DNA of 64,000 bases from Tachypleus tridentatus (lineage: Eukaryota > Arthropoda > Merostomata > Xiphosura > Limulidae): contig NC_134834.1 of the NCBI RefSeq assembly GCF_004210375.1, forward strand, positions 41,878,264 through 41,942,263. The letters are read 5' to 3'. Shown here piece by piece: positions 35,031-45,513 of this stretch. The notes beneath the pieces were generated by a model. That model did not search any database. It was given only the letters and a program-made list of their open reading frames with translations, and was not told the origin of the DNA. Made by a program: the position numbers and the translations under genes. Within the stretch, counting starts at the first letter, position 1, and each line of letters opens with the position of its first letter.

Positions 35031-35452
35031 TTTTCGGTGCCCAATGACCCCACCCACCATGGAGCCTTACGGAGGGATGTACTACAATGTCAAAGAAGGA
35101 CACTGCAGCAACGCCAGGGTTTTGTGAGTACTATACCCAAACAACTGCATCAGATATAATGTCCACAACACTTGTTGAGAATATCCAACACTGGTGTTTG
35201 GTTGACCCTAGCCTGAGTGGACCAGCTGACTGACCAAAGGGGGAGCCTCTTAGGCCAACCGTCTAGAGGATTTCAAGGCCAAAGTGGTGTGTTAGGGTTG
35301 GACCCCTCAACCATCAGGATCCTTTCCTCCCGTTCATAGGTTGCCACACATGGCAAACACGTGGGTGGATGTTTAGATTTTAGAGGAGGTAAACTGAAAG
35401 AACCTTCTCTGGGAGGTCCCCTCACCACGTACAGGTATTCACACCGAGGAGC

Positions 35453-36683
35453 GATTTGATGTATTTGGGTTTTCATATAACATTTGATAAGGTGCCACAT
35501 AAAGGTATTGTTAAAAAGATAATTTATATAGGTGAGGAAGAGAAGTTAACTTACTGGGTAGAAAAGTGGCTGGATGGAAGAAAGTAGAGGGTTGTATTAA
35601 ATAAGGTTCAGTCAAACTTGGGTACCTCAGGGCTCACTTTTGGGACTTTTATTGTTGTTTTTTTATTACATAAATGAAATAGATGAAGAAATGAAAAATA
35701 CAGTATTTAAAGTTGTTTATGATACTAAGGTCTTTGGTGTTGCTGGCTGTAAAGATGCTGCTGCTGCATTACAAAATAATTTAAATCATTTGATAACTTG
35801 GGTAAATAAATGGCAGATGGCTTATAGTTTATAATAAATGCAAAATAATGCATGTGGTTTATCATACTTTGAATTACAAGTATAATTTTGATGGGATTAG
35901 CTTCAATGTTTTAAAACAAAGAAACTCAGTTTTCTAGTTGATAAGTTTCTAAAGTCATTTATGCAGTGTTTTGTGGCAATTGGAAAAGCAAATATGATTT
36001 TAAGCTGTAACTTCAGAAATACAATATGCAAGTCTCAAGAGGTCATAATTTCATTGTACAGATCACTGGTTATGCCTTATTTGGAATCAGTCTTGGTTCT
36101 AGCTTTTCTTAACTCAGGAAGCAAATGAAACAAGAATAAGGCCAAAACTAAATTAACTTCAAAATTTGATTAATGGATGACATCAGTTTGGGGAGAAGGG
36201 CAGACTAGTGCCATCTCTGTTTGAAGTATTGCATTGTTTTGGACTTCTTACCTTAGGAAGGAAATTTGAATTGTTGAAAATAGTTAAGAAGAGCTGGGAA
36301 GGAAAGGTTGTTACACAAGGATAGATTAATATCTATGAACTTGTTTTCTCTTCAAAAAAGGAGAGTTAAGAGAGATCTGATTAAGTTGTTTAAACTTCTT
36401 AAGGGGATTTATATTTTTTATGATTTTTTTCCCATACATAATGGTGAGTAGGACTAGGTGACACAAGTATTAATTTTGGAAGGGTAAAGAAACATTTTCA
36501 GCTAAGACACTTTTACGTGGTTGATGCAGTAAAGTTAAGGGAGTTAAAGAAAGATTAGATAAATATTTTTTAAATAAGATACATTTGAGTTTTTTTTTAA
36601 GTGTAGTTTGTGGAAAGGATGGCCTAAATGAAACAAAAAGTCCCTTGTTGCCCTTAAATTTTATGTTACATAACAGACGAAAC
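35453..36683 (+). pseudogene. CR1-like LINE 2, reverse transcriptase to 3' end
   Basis: Resumes from the stub at 24869-24897. It reads FDKVPHKGIVKKI, GEEEKLTYWVEKWLDGRK, then the frame 35640-35834 with YYINEIDEEMKNTVFKVVYD, where the catalytic ADD has become a VYD-like remnant. ITWVNKWQMAYSL, RVKRDLIKLFKLLKG and a GG..GGCCTAAATGAAAC 3' end follow. It is crossed by stops. Confidence 0.82.
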
Positions 36684-36699
36684 ATAAAACTATATGATA

Positions 36700-37840
36700 A
36701 ATATGGTAAACAATAAAAAATGTTACATTAGTCCTATCTATTCCTTTTATAAGTTTCAAAAGTTTAATAAGATCATGTTTAAACCTTCTTTTCTTAAGAA
36801 AACAATTTTAAGGATTTTAACCTCTTGTCATATAACAAGAATCATGCTGTTTGCCTTTATTTTCAACCAATTCAATGTCCTTCTTAAATAAAGTGCTCAA
36901 GCCTGAACACAGATCTCTAAATAAGGTTTAAACAGATATGTACAAAGAAATGAAAATCTCCTTTGACCTGTTTACAATATTCCTATCTGATTTTCACTGC
37001 CAACAGATTTATTGTAAGGCTTAAGAGAATGATTGATCAAAACACAGACCATTTTCGTTTATAACATTACTAGGTTTATCTCATTAAGGTGGTAATTATA
37101 ATTTAAATTAAGGTATCTAACATATATTACCTTGAATTTTGCATAATAAATGCTATCATCCTAATAGCTCTCTCTTGAATCTTTTCCATTAAACATTATT
37201 CTTTCTTAGCTTTGGAGACCAAATTTGTAAATGGTATTTCAAACTGAACTTAACTAGTGATTTGTATAATGAACACTTTTCACTTATGTTCAATATGTCT
37301 AGAAATATAAACTCAAATTCTATTATTTTCACTATGGTTTGAGTAATTTATCCACCACTATGTAAAGTACCTTTTCTTCAGTCACACTATTGAGTGTTTC
37401 AGTTCCTCTCTATGTGTAGCATTGGTTCAAATACATTAGCTTGCACTGAAAAATAATTAAAACTGATTCGCTAAATATCTGTCAAATAATAAAATGATTC
37501 AAGTCATCTTACATCTTCAATACACCTAAAAATACCTATAAGTTTAATATAATCCAAACACTTTACTAAGCATTCCTTTATTAAAATCATTGTAAATAAT
37601 AAAAAGCAAATGCTCAGGTACTGACTCCAATGGTATGCCATGATTAGTAATGATCCAGTTTAACTAAATTCCATTAATAACAACTTACTGCCCTCTCTCG
37701 AGAATCCAACCATCCAATTTACAAGTCTTTCCCTAATTGCTACCAATATGATTTTCTCAACTTTTTTTTTTATGGCACCTTATCAAGATTTTTTTGAAAA
37801 TTTTCTATAACAACAAGTCCCTTTCCATAATCCAAATACA
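36700..37840 (-). pseudogene. CR1-like LINE 3, tail-to-tail with LINE 2
   Basis: On the minus strand ENFQKNLDKVP (about 37790) leads to GVST-like and AFAFYYLQ fragments and then to LKKRRFKHDLIKLLKLIKGI near 36770-36830. The family motif there is LEERRLRGDLIEVFKILKGI. It ends at about 36700, beside the 3' end of LINE 2. Strongly decayed. Confidence 0.65.
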
Positions 37841-39090
37841 GAAAAACATCCTCAGAGAACGTTTAAAGTCCAGTTAGGGAAGATTTCCATTTAATTAATT
37901 TATGTTGGCTTTCTTTTGTAAAATATTTCATTAGATCAGTGAAGTACAAACCAAGATCTAATTAAAAAAAACAAATTAGCAAAATTATGTTTGTTACTAA
38001 CACAGTAAAAAGAATGATGATGTTTCTTCTAGCACAAATGAAAAATATATGGTGTCATTTTTGTCAGTTTAAAAGGAAGAAAATACTGGTGAATTTAAGC
38101 AGGCAGAAAGTAATTCTATAATTGAGGAGAATAGCAATGTTCAAATTGGGCTTATTACAAATTTTATAGTTTTTACATTAATTCTCTCTTGTATCACAAA
38201 CATTAGCTGCACTGGTGGTATATCTACCACAGTTTCAGAATCTCTGTTCAAATGACTAGATCATCATGTAATGCTTTAATACACATTACCATCACAGAAA
38301 TACAAATGATCTATATTTTCCACAAAACTTATCACTTCCTTTAAAAATGCAAGTAATATTGGAATTGTCAAATCCTCTGGCAACTGTCTATTTGCCTACT
38401 ATCAGCATTCTTTTAAGAGCCCATTTTACTTACCTCTAACATACTCACAAAAAATATTGCTATCAGAGTTACTGTTATCAGCAATCTAAGTTATAAGTCC
38501 TTTTGGATTTTCTAATTTCTTTTTCTAACCAAATCTATATAGTTTCTCTTTTATGTTTTTAATAAGTAATTTGATTTCTAATTAAAAAAAAATCAAACCA
38601 TGGTTTTCCTACGATTATGTAAGTTTCCTACTCTACCTGTTAATATAAACCTTTAAGTCTCAGTTATGCAATCCTAACAAAGTAAATATATTAATTGTTG
38701 GACTACACACTACTCCATAACAAATAAACCATTAAAAATTATATACAGCTTTTAAATCAATATTATACAATTCATTAATTGTAATACATTAATCATCGTG
38801 TGCTTTTTCCATTCCAGTTTTGTACTGTTAAATTTTGAAGCTTTTGAAAATAATCAGATTCAAACTTCAATTTTCAAAAGTAGTAGTTCATTGTTTCACC
38901 AAACAGATTAAGTTCAAATCTTTGCTACTTAATAAAATTTGAAAAACAAAATATACTTACTTTGCTAATTTTTTTGTAGCCATTTGTACATAAACACCTT
39001 TAGTTTATTATTATTTATAATAAAGTGATGATACACTACCCATAAAGTAATAAATATTTTAGTATGAAAGTTGTAAAAAAAAAAAACAAG
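37841..39090. other. CpG-poor AT-rich DNA, nothing recognised
   Basis: The last CpG-depleted stretch before the change at about 39.1 kb. No exon or repeat recognised. Confidence 0.4.
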
Positions 39091-40755
39091 CTAAAGTCTA
39101 AACACGACACGAAGTAACCAACTGAACTCATTAGCATCACTCATTTGTTCCGACCACACGTATAACTCAAAAACAATTATTACCGGCTAACCACAGCTAC
39201 CTACGTTTAACTTTTAAAATATATATATATATATATATCATAGTGAGGCTAAAATGGTGTATTACCATTAACTCTGTGAAGTGTGTAAATTATGCCATAA
39301 TACAGCACATTGCTATTATTACATATCTCTGTTAATGAGTGTTATTCTTTAATTTGACTTTACATGCATATTTTAAATATAAAAACTTGCAAAGTTCTTT
39401 ATTTTAAACAAACCACGTTTGCCAACGTACTTTTGAATATTACGCTACATACTATAAGTAGAAGCGCACTCTGAAGTTATATTCATTAATTACATTCTTA
39501 ATAATAGTTACTAATATTGTACCGTGTCATTTCGTTAGCAAAAGCTTTTAAATCAATGAGTAAAAATATTTTCAAACCCAGTCCACGTGATAATTACAGA
39601 TTAATTTATTTCATTCTTTAGTGTTACTATTAGCTTAAATACTTATACGCTGTTGTAAAATGATATAGGTCTATGTTAGAAATGACGGTAACCAACGTAA
39701 AAAAATAATCAACTTACGAGTATGTGTACAATATGATTTCACAAGCGTGAAAGCAAACACATAACAAACTATTTCACGAATTGTTACACGAAAACACACC
39801 GCCTGATTCAACTTAAAAACTTACAGTATTCAGAACTAGGTCATATTTGTAATATAATTTAAAATTTACCAGAACTAAAATTGACATCAGATCTTAAATC
39901 TTTCTAGAATGATTATTTAACTTCATCAATGAACGGTAACTACCTATAGCTAAGAAATAATTAAATCACATATCTCACAACAATATTAAACAAGAAATAA
40001 AATGAACATTAAACTTGGGTGTCGTTGAGAATGATCGCGCCAGTGATTGAGGCATCGTACCTGTTAAAAAAATACAACAACCTTACATACTATGAAAGCT
40101 ATAACTTGTCATAAAATAATATTTAATTAATAAACAATCTCAACATAAAAAGAGTAGTTATAAATACGAGAATCAGCATGGTGTAAATCAATGAAACATT
40201 TACTAGTATAGTGCAAGTCAATATAGGGTAAATTCAGATACTGATTAATTAGCCATGAAATTACAAAAAGTAATTTTATTTGTACATCAGTTTTAGAGCC
40301 GTTAGCGGAGTATTTCTGTTTGAAAGTTATTTTTAAACTTACGTTTACAAATTACAATAGTGTAAAACTTTTAGAAGCGTAAAACAAGAAATAATTTTTT
40401 TATCGTCACGTGGATTGGACTATGAATTATATTTACGAAATAATCTGAAAGAAACTGCTCAATGAAAAACAACGTTACAGCAATATATGGATACAAGATA
40501 TCAGTTGTTGGAAAAGGGAAGTATGCATACGTGCTTTTACACATTTTCTGTATTTTGTCGTCTTAGAAAAGGGCGCGGATTGACCTTCTAGTACAGAACT
40601 GGATTTTCAAGCTGGTTAACCGGACTCAAATTCAGTCTTATAGCAAAATATTCCCCTCCACACTTAAACCGTTGTTACATTATAAGAGAGACAACCAATC
40701 CGTTAGTGTGGATAATAGATGGAAGATTCTGATGGATGGTCGACTACTCTCTGGT
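39091..40755. other. CpG-rich transition; candidate 5' region of the ERI2-like gene
   Basis: CpG rises abruptly from about one per several hundred bases to about one per 50. A (TA)n tract lies at about 39219-39238. A minus-strand ATG reading MPQSLARSFSTTPK (40020-40060) follows an AG, but its possible donor is out of phase with the 18483 exon, so I do not call it an exon. A CCAAT occurs at 40695. The promoter role is inferred from composition and gene orientation only. Confidence 0.35.
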
Positions 40756-40757
40756 AA

Positions 40758-40855
40758 CGCCCTCCAGTGGCACAACAGTATGTCTGCGAACTTGCTAGAA
40801 GCCGGTTTTTGATACCCGTGGTGGACAGAGTACAGATAGCCCTATTACAACCAAC
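40758..40855 (+). mobile_element. SINE family 2
   Basis: CCAGTGGCACAACAGTATGT (A-box region), CCGGTTTTTGATACCCG (B-box region), then GGTGGACAGAGTACAGATAG. It shares this order with 47529-47632 and the minus-strand copies at 11561 and 41286. The opposing small frames at 40703-40985 are its translations and not genes. Confidence 0.7.
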
Positions 40856-41285
40856 CAACCCACCAGTAAGTAGATCAAAATCAGGGACAGCAAAAAATAG
40901 TTTTAGTTGTTTCGTTATAAATACAAAATACGACAATCTAAATGGCGCCATTTTACTACATTTTGGTCTTACTTTTCATTATTAATGATGCGTATTTTAT
41001 TGATATATTGGTTTTTCTGGATTTTTGTTAATTTCCAAACTGAGAGAATGAAAGTAGCATAGGTTTGATTTAGAATTGTGATTTTATTCAAACAAATTTA
41101 TATCTATAAGCATATTTACATTTGATTATGTCATCCAGTTTGATTTAAAAATTATCTTGAAAGTGAATTGTATATTATTGTAATAAACTATTGTTTCATT
41201 TCTTCAAAACCTCTGTGAGTTTTCTGTCTAACGAAAGTTTTTGTACTTAGTAATCATTTTTAAGGGACGATGGAGCATTAAATCT

Positions 41286-41390
41286 ATGTTTTAGAAAAAG
41301 CAACATCAGGCTATCGCCTGTTCCACAGCGGGATTCGAACCCTAGATTTTTATATTTTACGTACTCAAACTTACTATTGTCCTACCAGAA
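41286..41390 (-). mobile_element. SINE family 2 fragment
   Basis: On the minus strand GGTAGGACAATAGTAAGTTT, then a perfect B-box form GGGTTCGAATCCC, then GATAGCCTGATGTTGC and a TTCTAAAA tail. CpGs are kept. Confidence 0.65.
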
Positions 41391-42129
41391 AATAGAGAAT
41401 GTAGGAGTAAATGTGTTTCTCTTTCTATGAAATATCTAAACTTGTTTTTCTTTTTTTATATGAACCATTGCAATCTCTCTCTCTCTATTTCTTTTTTTCT
41501 TCTAACAATGCAAGAGAAATAATTACCAAGTGGTCGGCTAAAATGCAATTAAGTGAAGATAATAATTAAAGAAGGCTAATAATTAATGCATTCATGTTTA
41601 AAAAATATCACAATGCCAAAATAATGCAAGAAGTGAAATATTTTAAATAGTATATAATACTATTTGAGAAAATATAGTAAAAGAAGAAAGACATAAGGAT
41701 CTTCATCATTACACGTTAGTTATTATTTTAACTTTTGTATTTGCTTCGTTCTACTATCGAAGATGTCTTCTTTCATTAATATTGTAACATGATATCTTTT
41801 AGTAAGCTTTAATTATGTGATACAGTCAAACATTACTTTTTAAACATATCTGAAGTTATGACTGCATCTAAAGTTATACAATGTTGGAATTTTCACAAAG
41901 GTAAAAACAAAAAAGGTTAGTAATACTTAATGAACAGATGGCGTTCTTTACATTACGAAAGTTCAAGAAGGTATCGACTGAAGGTACAAGGCTCAAGCAG
42001 CGTGTAACTTGTGAGTTAAAGTTGTATTGTAATTACATTTATTTTTTATTTTATTGTTTTCTGTATAAGTAGAGGACAGAACTAACTGAGTGCAATTCTT
42101 CCTTTTTTTGATTGAAATTGTTACGTTAC
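41391..42129. other. Intergenic, nothing recognised
   Basis: AT-rich with a TCTC tract at 41473-41487. No gene seen. Confidence 0.4.
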
Positions 42130-42235
42130 AGGTAGGAGGTATAATAGGGGCGGGTATGATTGGTTTTCTGAAAGTTGTAAAATTAAACAAGCGGAAATTA
42201 GAGCACACATTTTTTAGATTTACCGTACGTCATGA
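42130..42235 (+). promoter_or_regulatory. Candidate promoter of the STMP1-like gene
   Basis: GGGGCGGG (GC box) at about 42147, ATTGG (reverse CCAAT) at about 42159 and a CRE-like TACGTCA at about 42225 cluster 300-400 bp before the first recognised exon. Motif match only; a leader exon must lie here or further left, because the coding exon begins at a splice acceptor. Confidence 0.3.
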
Positions 42236-42529
42236 GAAAAAGAGATAGGAAAAAAAAAAAGAAAAAGAGATGGACATGGAGTAAACATTTTTTTAAGTTA
42301 ATAATTTTGGATTATATAATGAATTAATATGAATTGGAATATTTTTTTATGTTAATAAAAATCTTTGCATCAAGTTATTACCTAAATCACATGTCAACAT
42401 ACCAGTTATCTAACGTTTTCGAGATTAGGTTTAGCATCAACGCTTGAATTGCAGCATTCTGCATAAAGATATTTTTAATCAGAATTTGTTGTTAGTGAAT
42501 TACAATTATGACTATTTCTATGTTTGCAG

Positions 42530-42715
42530 GTCGATCATAGCTTCTAAGTATTCAGCAGTTCTTATAAATCAAACAGATTCAGTGTTTAACCAAAGATGTT
42601 AATCGGACTTATAGTGTTGATTTTTGGTTTGTATATGGGTATCTACTTGAGTCAGAACTACAACATTCCTGCAGTCGATAGTCCTTGTGAACTATGGGAA
42701 AGAGTTTGTCGTTTT
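42530..42715 (+). CDS. STMP1: STMP1-like microprotein, first coding exon
   Basis: The exon runs from acceptor TATTTCTATGTTTGCAG to donor GTAAGTAATCG (GT at 42716). The ATG at 42596 opens 40 codons: MLIGLIVLIFGLYMGIYLSQ then NYNIPAVDSPCELWERVCRF. Human STMP1 (small transmembrane protein 1, about 47 residues) has the same design, with a hydrophobic N-terminal helix followed by GMYLAQNYDIP. STMP1 is a mitochondrial inner-membrane microprotein linked to respiratory-chain assembly; localisation here is inferred. Bases 42530-42595 are 5' UTR. Start choice is supported by the family's Met-then-hydrophobic layout. The C-terminus is not like human STMP1, so orthology is likely but unproven. Confidence 0.72.
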
Positions 42716-43281
42716 GTAAGTAATCGTAAAGAAATAGTGTTTACTAAAACAGTAGTTAAGTGACTTGTACGGTTGATCGGTAGATAAGTATTTGTTATTT
42801 TTCTGTTTTTAAATGTTGCAGCTACACTTGCACAAAACCGAGTTTGTATACTTAAATTAGACGAATACTAAAAAATAGAGAATAAAAACGAATATTTAGG
42901 TCCTGATAAAGGACATGATGTTCAAGGAAAATGTGAGGGGGGGTTCAGAATTTGGCTTTGTAAATAAGTTAAATACAGTTCATTACTACTACTTAACTTT
43001 AATTTGGGCAAAAGGCAAACAAAGCCAATGGGTAGATAATGTACAGAATCTAAATTTCTGATGTTTGTAATAAATATAAAGTAATGACTGATTTTTTTGT
43101 TAAATTTTCAAGTGAATATTTATAACAGAGCAAGTTGTAGGAATAGGTGAATGAAAAAGTATAATAGGTTTATAAGAGAGGATTAAGTTACTCTTATCAC
43201 GGTGACACAGTTTGAAAAATGTTTTCATATGGGATATATTATAAACTTTTTTTTTGCTGATCGTGTGTTTGTGTGTTTCAG

Positions 43282-43323
43282 GAGGGGAAAGGTTCGGTCC
43301 AGGTGTCAGTCCAGGGCGGTTGA
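43282..43323 (+). CDS. STMP1: STMP1-like microprotein, putative last coding exon
   Basis: A strong acceptor (pyrimidine/T-rich run ending GTGTGTTTCAG, AG at 43280-43281) follows a 566-bp intron. In phase 0 it adds EGKGSVQVSVQGG and a TGA at 43321-43323, for 53 residues in total. Human STMP1 ends in a Lys-rich tail, which this lacks, so another 3' exon or isoform is possible. The longer frame at 43254-43631 in another phase is not compatible with this splice. The 3' UTR may run to the AATAAA near 44437 and would then include a SINE. Confidence 0.45.
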   Translation, partial: EGKGSVQVSVQGG

Positions 43324-43852
43324 ACCAAATTGCTCTAAAGATCAGGCCTTGTGTGTATCTTATATTTGTGTTGTTTTATCGAGTATTAAAAACACAGGAC
43401 AATCTAATAGCAGTTACATATATTTATATTATGTGTTTTAATGCATTCCCAGAACAGTATCAAAACCGTTTGTCAGTAGCAGACAAACGAAGAGGGCTCA
43501 CTTTTGATGTTTTCTCAAAACGGCAGTCTCGAAGATTTATAGGTGCCAAAAACTTTAAGAGGATTACGACTAAACAGGACCTTGACTGGCATATATATAT
43601 ATCAATATTATTTATTAATTACACAACATAATGCTTAAGTGATATCTTTAAGCACCCTTAAGGTGTCTTTTAAAACTAAAATTATTCATGATAGACGTCT
43701 TGGCTAGACAGTGTTTTCCTTTTCGTGAATGGGGTGCACATTTCCATGTTCTTGAGTGCCTTTAAACTTCTAATGAGTAGGGATCATGGGGAAACTACAA
43801 ATTACTGTTTTATTTTTATCTGGCTTTTGTGTTTAACATCCACTGTCATCAG
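43324..43852. other. Probable 3' UTR or intergenic DNA
   Basis: AT repeats at 43590-43600; nothing else recognised. Confidence 0.35.
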
Positions 43853-44138
43853 AGGCCCGACATGGCTAGGTGGTGGTTAGGGCACTCGACTCGTTATCTG
43901 AGGGTTGCGGGTTCGAATCCCCATCGCACCAAATATGCTCGCCCTTTCATCCGTGGGGGCGTTATAAAGTGATGGCCAATCCCACTATTCGTTGGCAACA
44001 GAGTAGCCCAATATTTGGCGGTGGGTGATGAGGACTAGCTGCCTTCCCTTTAGTCTTACGCTGCTATATTAGGCACAGCTAGTGCAGATAGCCCTCGTGT
44101 AGTTTTGTGCGAAATTACAAAACAATCAACGAAACAAC
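43853..44138 (+). mobile_element. tRNA-headed SINE (family 1)
   Basis: Head GGCCCGACATGGCTAGGTGG with B box GGGTTCGAATCCC, then GGGGGCGTTATAA, the GGCGGTGGGTGATGA body, and a tail GTGCGAAATTAC followed by CAA-rich DNA. Short direct repeats TCATCAG flank it (43846-43852 and 44139-44145). The head has an A box and B box but no intact cloverleaf with a CCA-ready acceptor, so it is not a tRNA gene. Confidence 0.9.
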
Positions 44139-44436
44139 TCATCAGTTTATTTCCTGTATTACTGTTATAGATTTATTTTAACTTAGCTCTTTTGTGATGA
44201 CTTGGAACCAATTTGAATTAAGGATATTGTAGAGACGGCTGATACGGGCTTTAAAAACTTTTGTAAAACACAAGTAACAATAGAGGTTCAAACATTACTT
44301 GGTTTTTTGTTTTTAAATAAGTTTAAAAGTTGTGTCATTGTTCCTGTGTTCAGCGGTTATTTTCCTACATATATATATGTATGCATAATCATCGATTATA
44401 AGTAATGTGTGAAGTGTTACAATAACCAATTTTGAA

Positions 44437-44443
44437 ATAAAGA
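44437..44443 (+). terminator. Possible poly(A) signal of the STMP1-like gene
   Basis: AATAAAG in an AT-rich context 1.1 kb after the stop. An alternative AATAAA lies near 44896. Confidence 0.25.
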
Positions 44444-45219
44444 ATTCTGCATCTTTCTACAGGTTGTGTTTTCACTAAGAGCAGTAACGAATGACAATTC
44501 AGTTGATCATCAGTAATTAATCTCATCTTACCGCCACTTAATGTTTGAAATTGGAGGTAGTAATCAAGTGATCGAGCTCCGTGTACGAAATGGCTTTACC
44601 GAGAACCGAAGTATATTTGGTTTAATCCCGTGGTTGTATTATATATCAGTAATGTTAATTTATTTCGCAGTCTTTCTCTTCGTGTAACGTTTGTTGAGTA
44701 AGATTAGTTGATAGCTACGGAACCTTTGTTCTAAATTAACTGAGGTCATTCAAACCAGTCTTCTTAGTGTCAGTGCATTTTGTAAAATTTGTAATACAAT
44801 TGCTCTTGAAATTTCCTTTGATAACGAAATCACGTTTTTAAGTATATGATTATTTTCCTAATACGGCATTGTATAATAAACCCATGAGTGTTAAATAAAG
44901 GATTATATAGTTCTAAAATGATCATTTCACCTTATTTTTGATAAATTATCTTTAAGCCAAGAGGGCCGATGTAAAAAATACTTTTAAATTTAATAAAAGA
45001 TTGTAATAAAATAAAATATTGTAGTTAAAAATTTTTATTTTTTGCTTTGCTTAATAATGACAATTTTGAGAAACAATTTACGTTTATGTTACATCAACTT
45101 TAGAAATGTACTAATGAAGTTAGCAATCTTTAAGAATTTGAATGAATTTAAGAATAAATAAAGTATTCCTAAAATGTTAAAAAAACGTTTTTATAATATT
45201 CTATATGTGGCTTTCCAAG
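44444..45219. other. Intergenic, nothing recognised
   Basis: AT-rich DNA with no frame, exon or repeat recognised. Confidence 0.4.
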
Positions 45220-45226
45220 TGAAGTA

Positions 45227-45506
45227 CGTCCTGACATGGCCAGGTGGTTAAGACACTTGACTCTTAATTTGAGGGTCGCGGGTTCGTATCCCCGCCGCAC
45301 CAAACATGCTCGCCATTTCAGTCGTGGGGGACGTTATAAAGTTACGGTCAATCCCACTATTCGTTGGTAAAAGAGCAGCCAAAGAGATAGCGGTGGGTGG
45401 TGATGAGTAGCTGCCTTCCTTCTAGTCTTACACTGCTACATTAGGGACGGCTCGTGCATATAGCCCTGGTGTAGTTTTGGGCTAAATTCAAAACAAACAA
45501 ACCAAC
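45227..45506 (+). mobile_element. tRNA-headed SINE (family 1)
   Basis: Head CTGACATGGCCAGGTGGTTA, CGCGGGTTCGTATCCCCGCC B-box region, body GGCGGTGGGTGGTGATGA, and an A-rich AAAACAAACAAACC tail. Direct repeats TGAAGTA flank it (45220-45226 and 45507-45513), extendable with one mismatch to AA(G/C)TGAAGTA. CpGs are well kept. Confidence 0.9.
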
Positions 45507-45513
45507 TGAAGTA

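Larger units (their letters stand above)
30645..35452 (-). mobile_element. RNase H-bearing LINE, copy B, 3' part missing
   Basis: Same family and orientation as copy A, similar along its whole length. Its 5' UTR spans 35452 to about 35020, and its intact 5' end (ACACCGAGGAGC) abuts the target duplication GATTTGATGT at 35453-35462. On the other side it stops inside RNase H at 30645, where copy A's 5' end begins. Loss of a LINE's 3' part is unusual because incomplete reverse transcription removes 5' parts. CpG is thinner than in copy A (about one per 140 bp by rough count), so it is older. Confidence 0.88.

Noticed and set aside
40020..40062. Minus-strand MPQSLARSFSTTPK as first ERI2-like exon
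   Set aside because: The only nearby donor leaves a phase that does not fit the 18483 exon and is weak; kept as an unproven possibility only.
43254..43631. 125-residue plus-strand frame
   Set aside because: It begins inside the T-rich tract of the 43281 splice acceptor, is in a different phase from the STMP1-like exon, and shows no family signature; more likely UTR.
43868..43935. tRNA gene at the SINE heads (here and at 45240, 46575, 48905)
   Set aside because: A and B boxes are present, but the arms do not form a complete cloverleaf and the SINE body follows immediately; these are tRNA-derived SINE heads.
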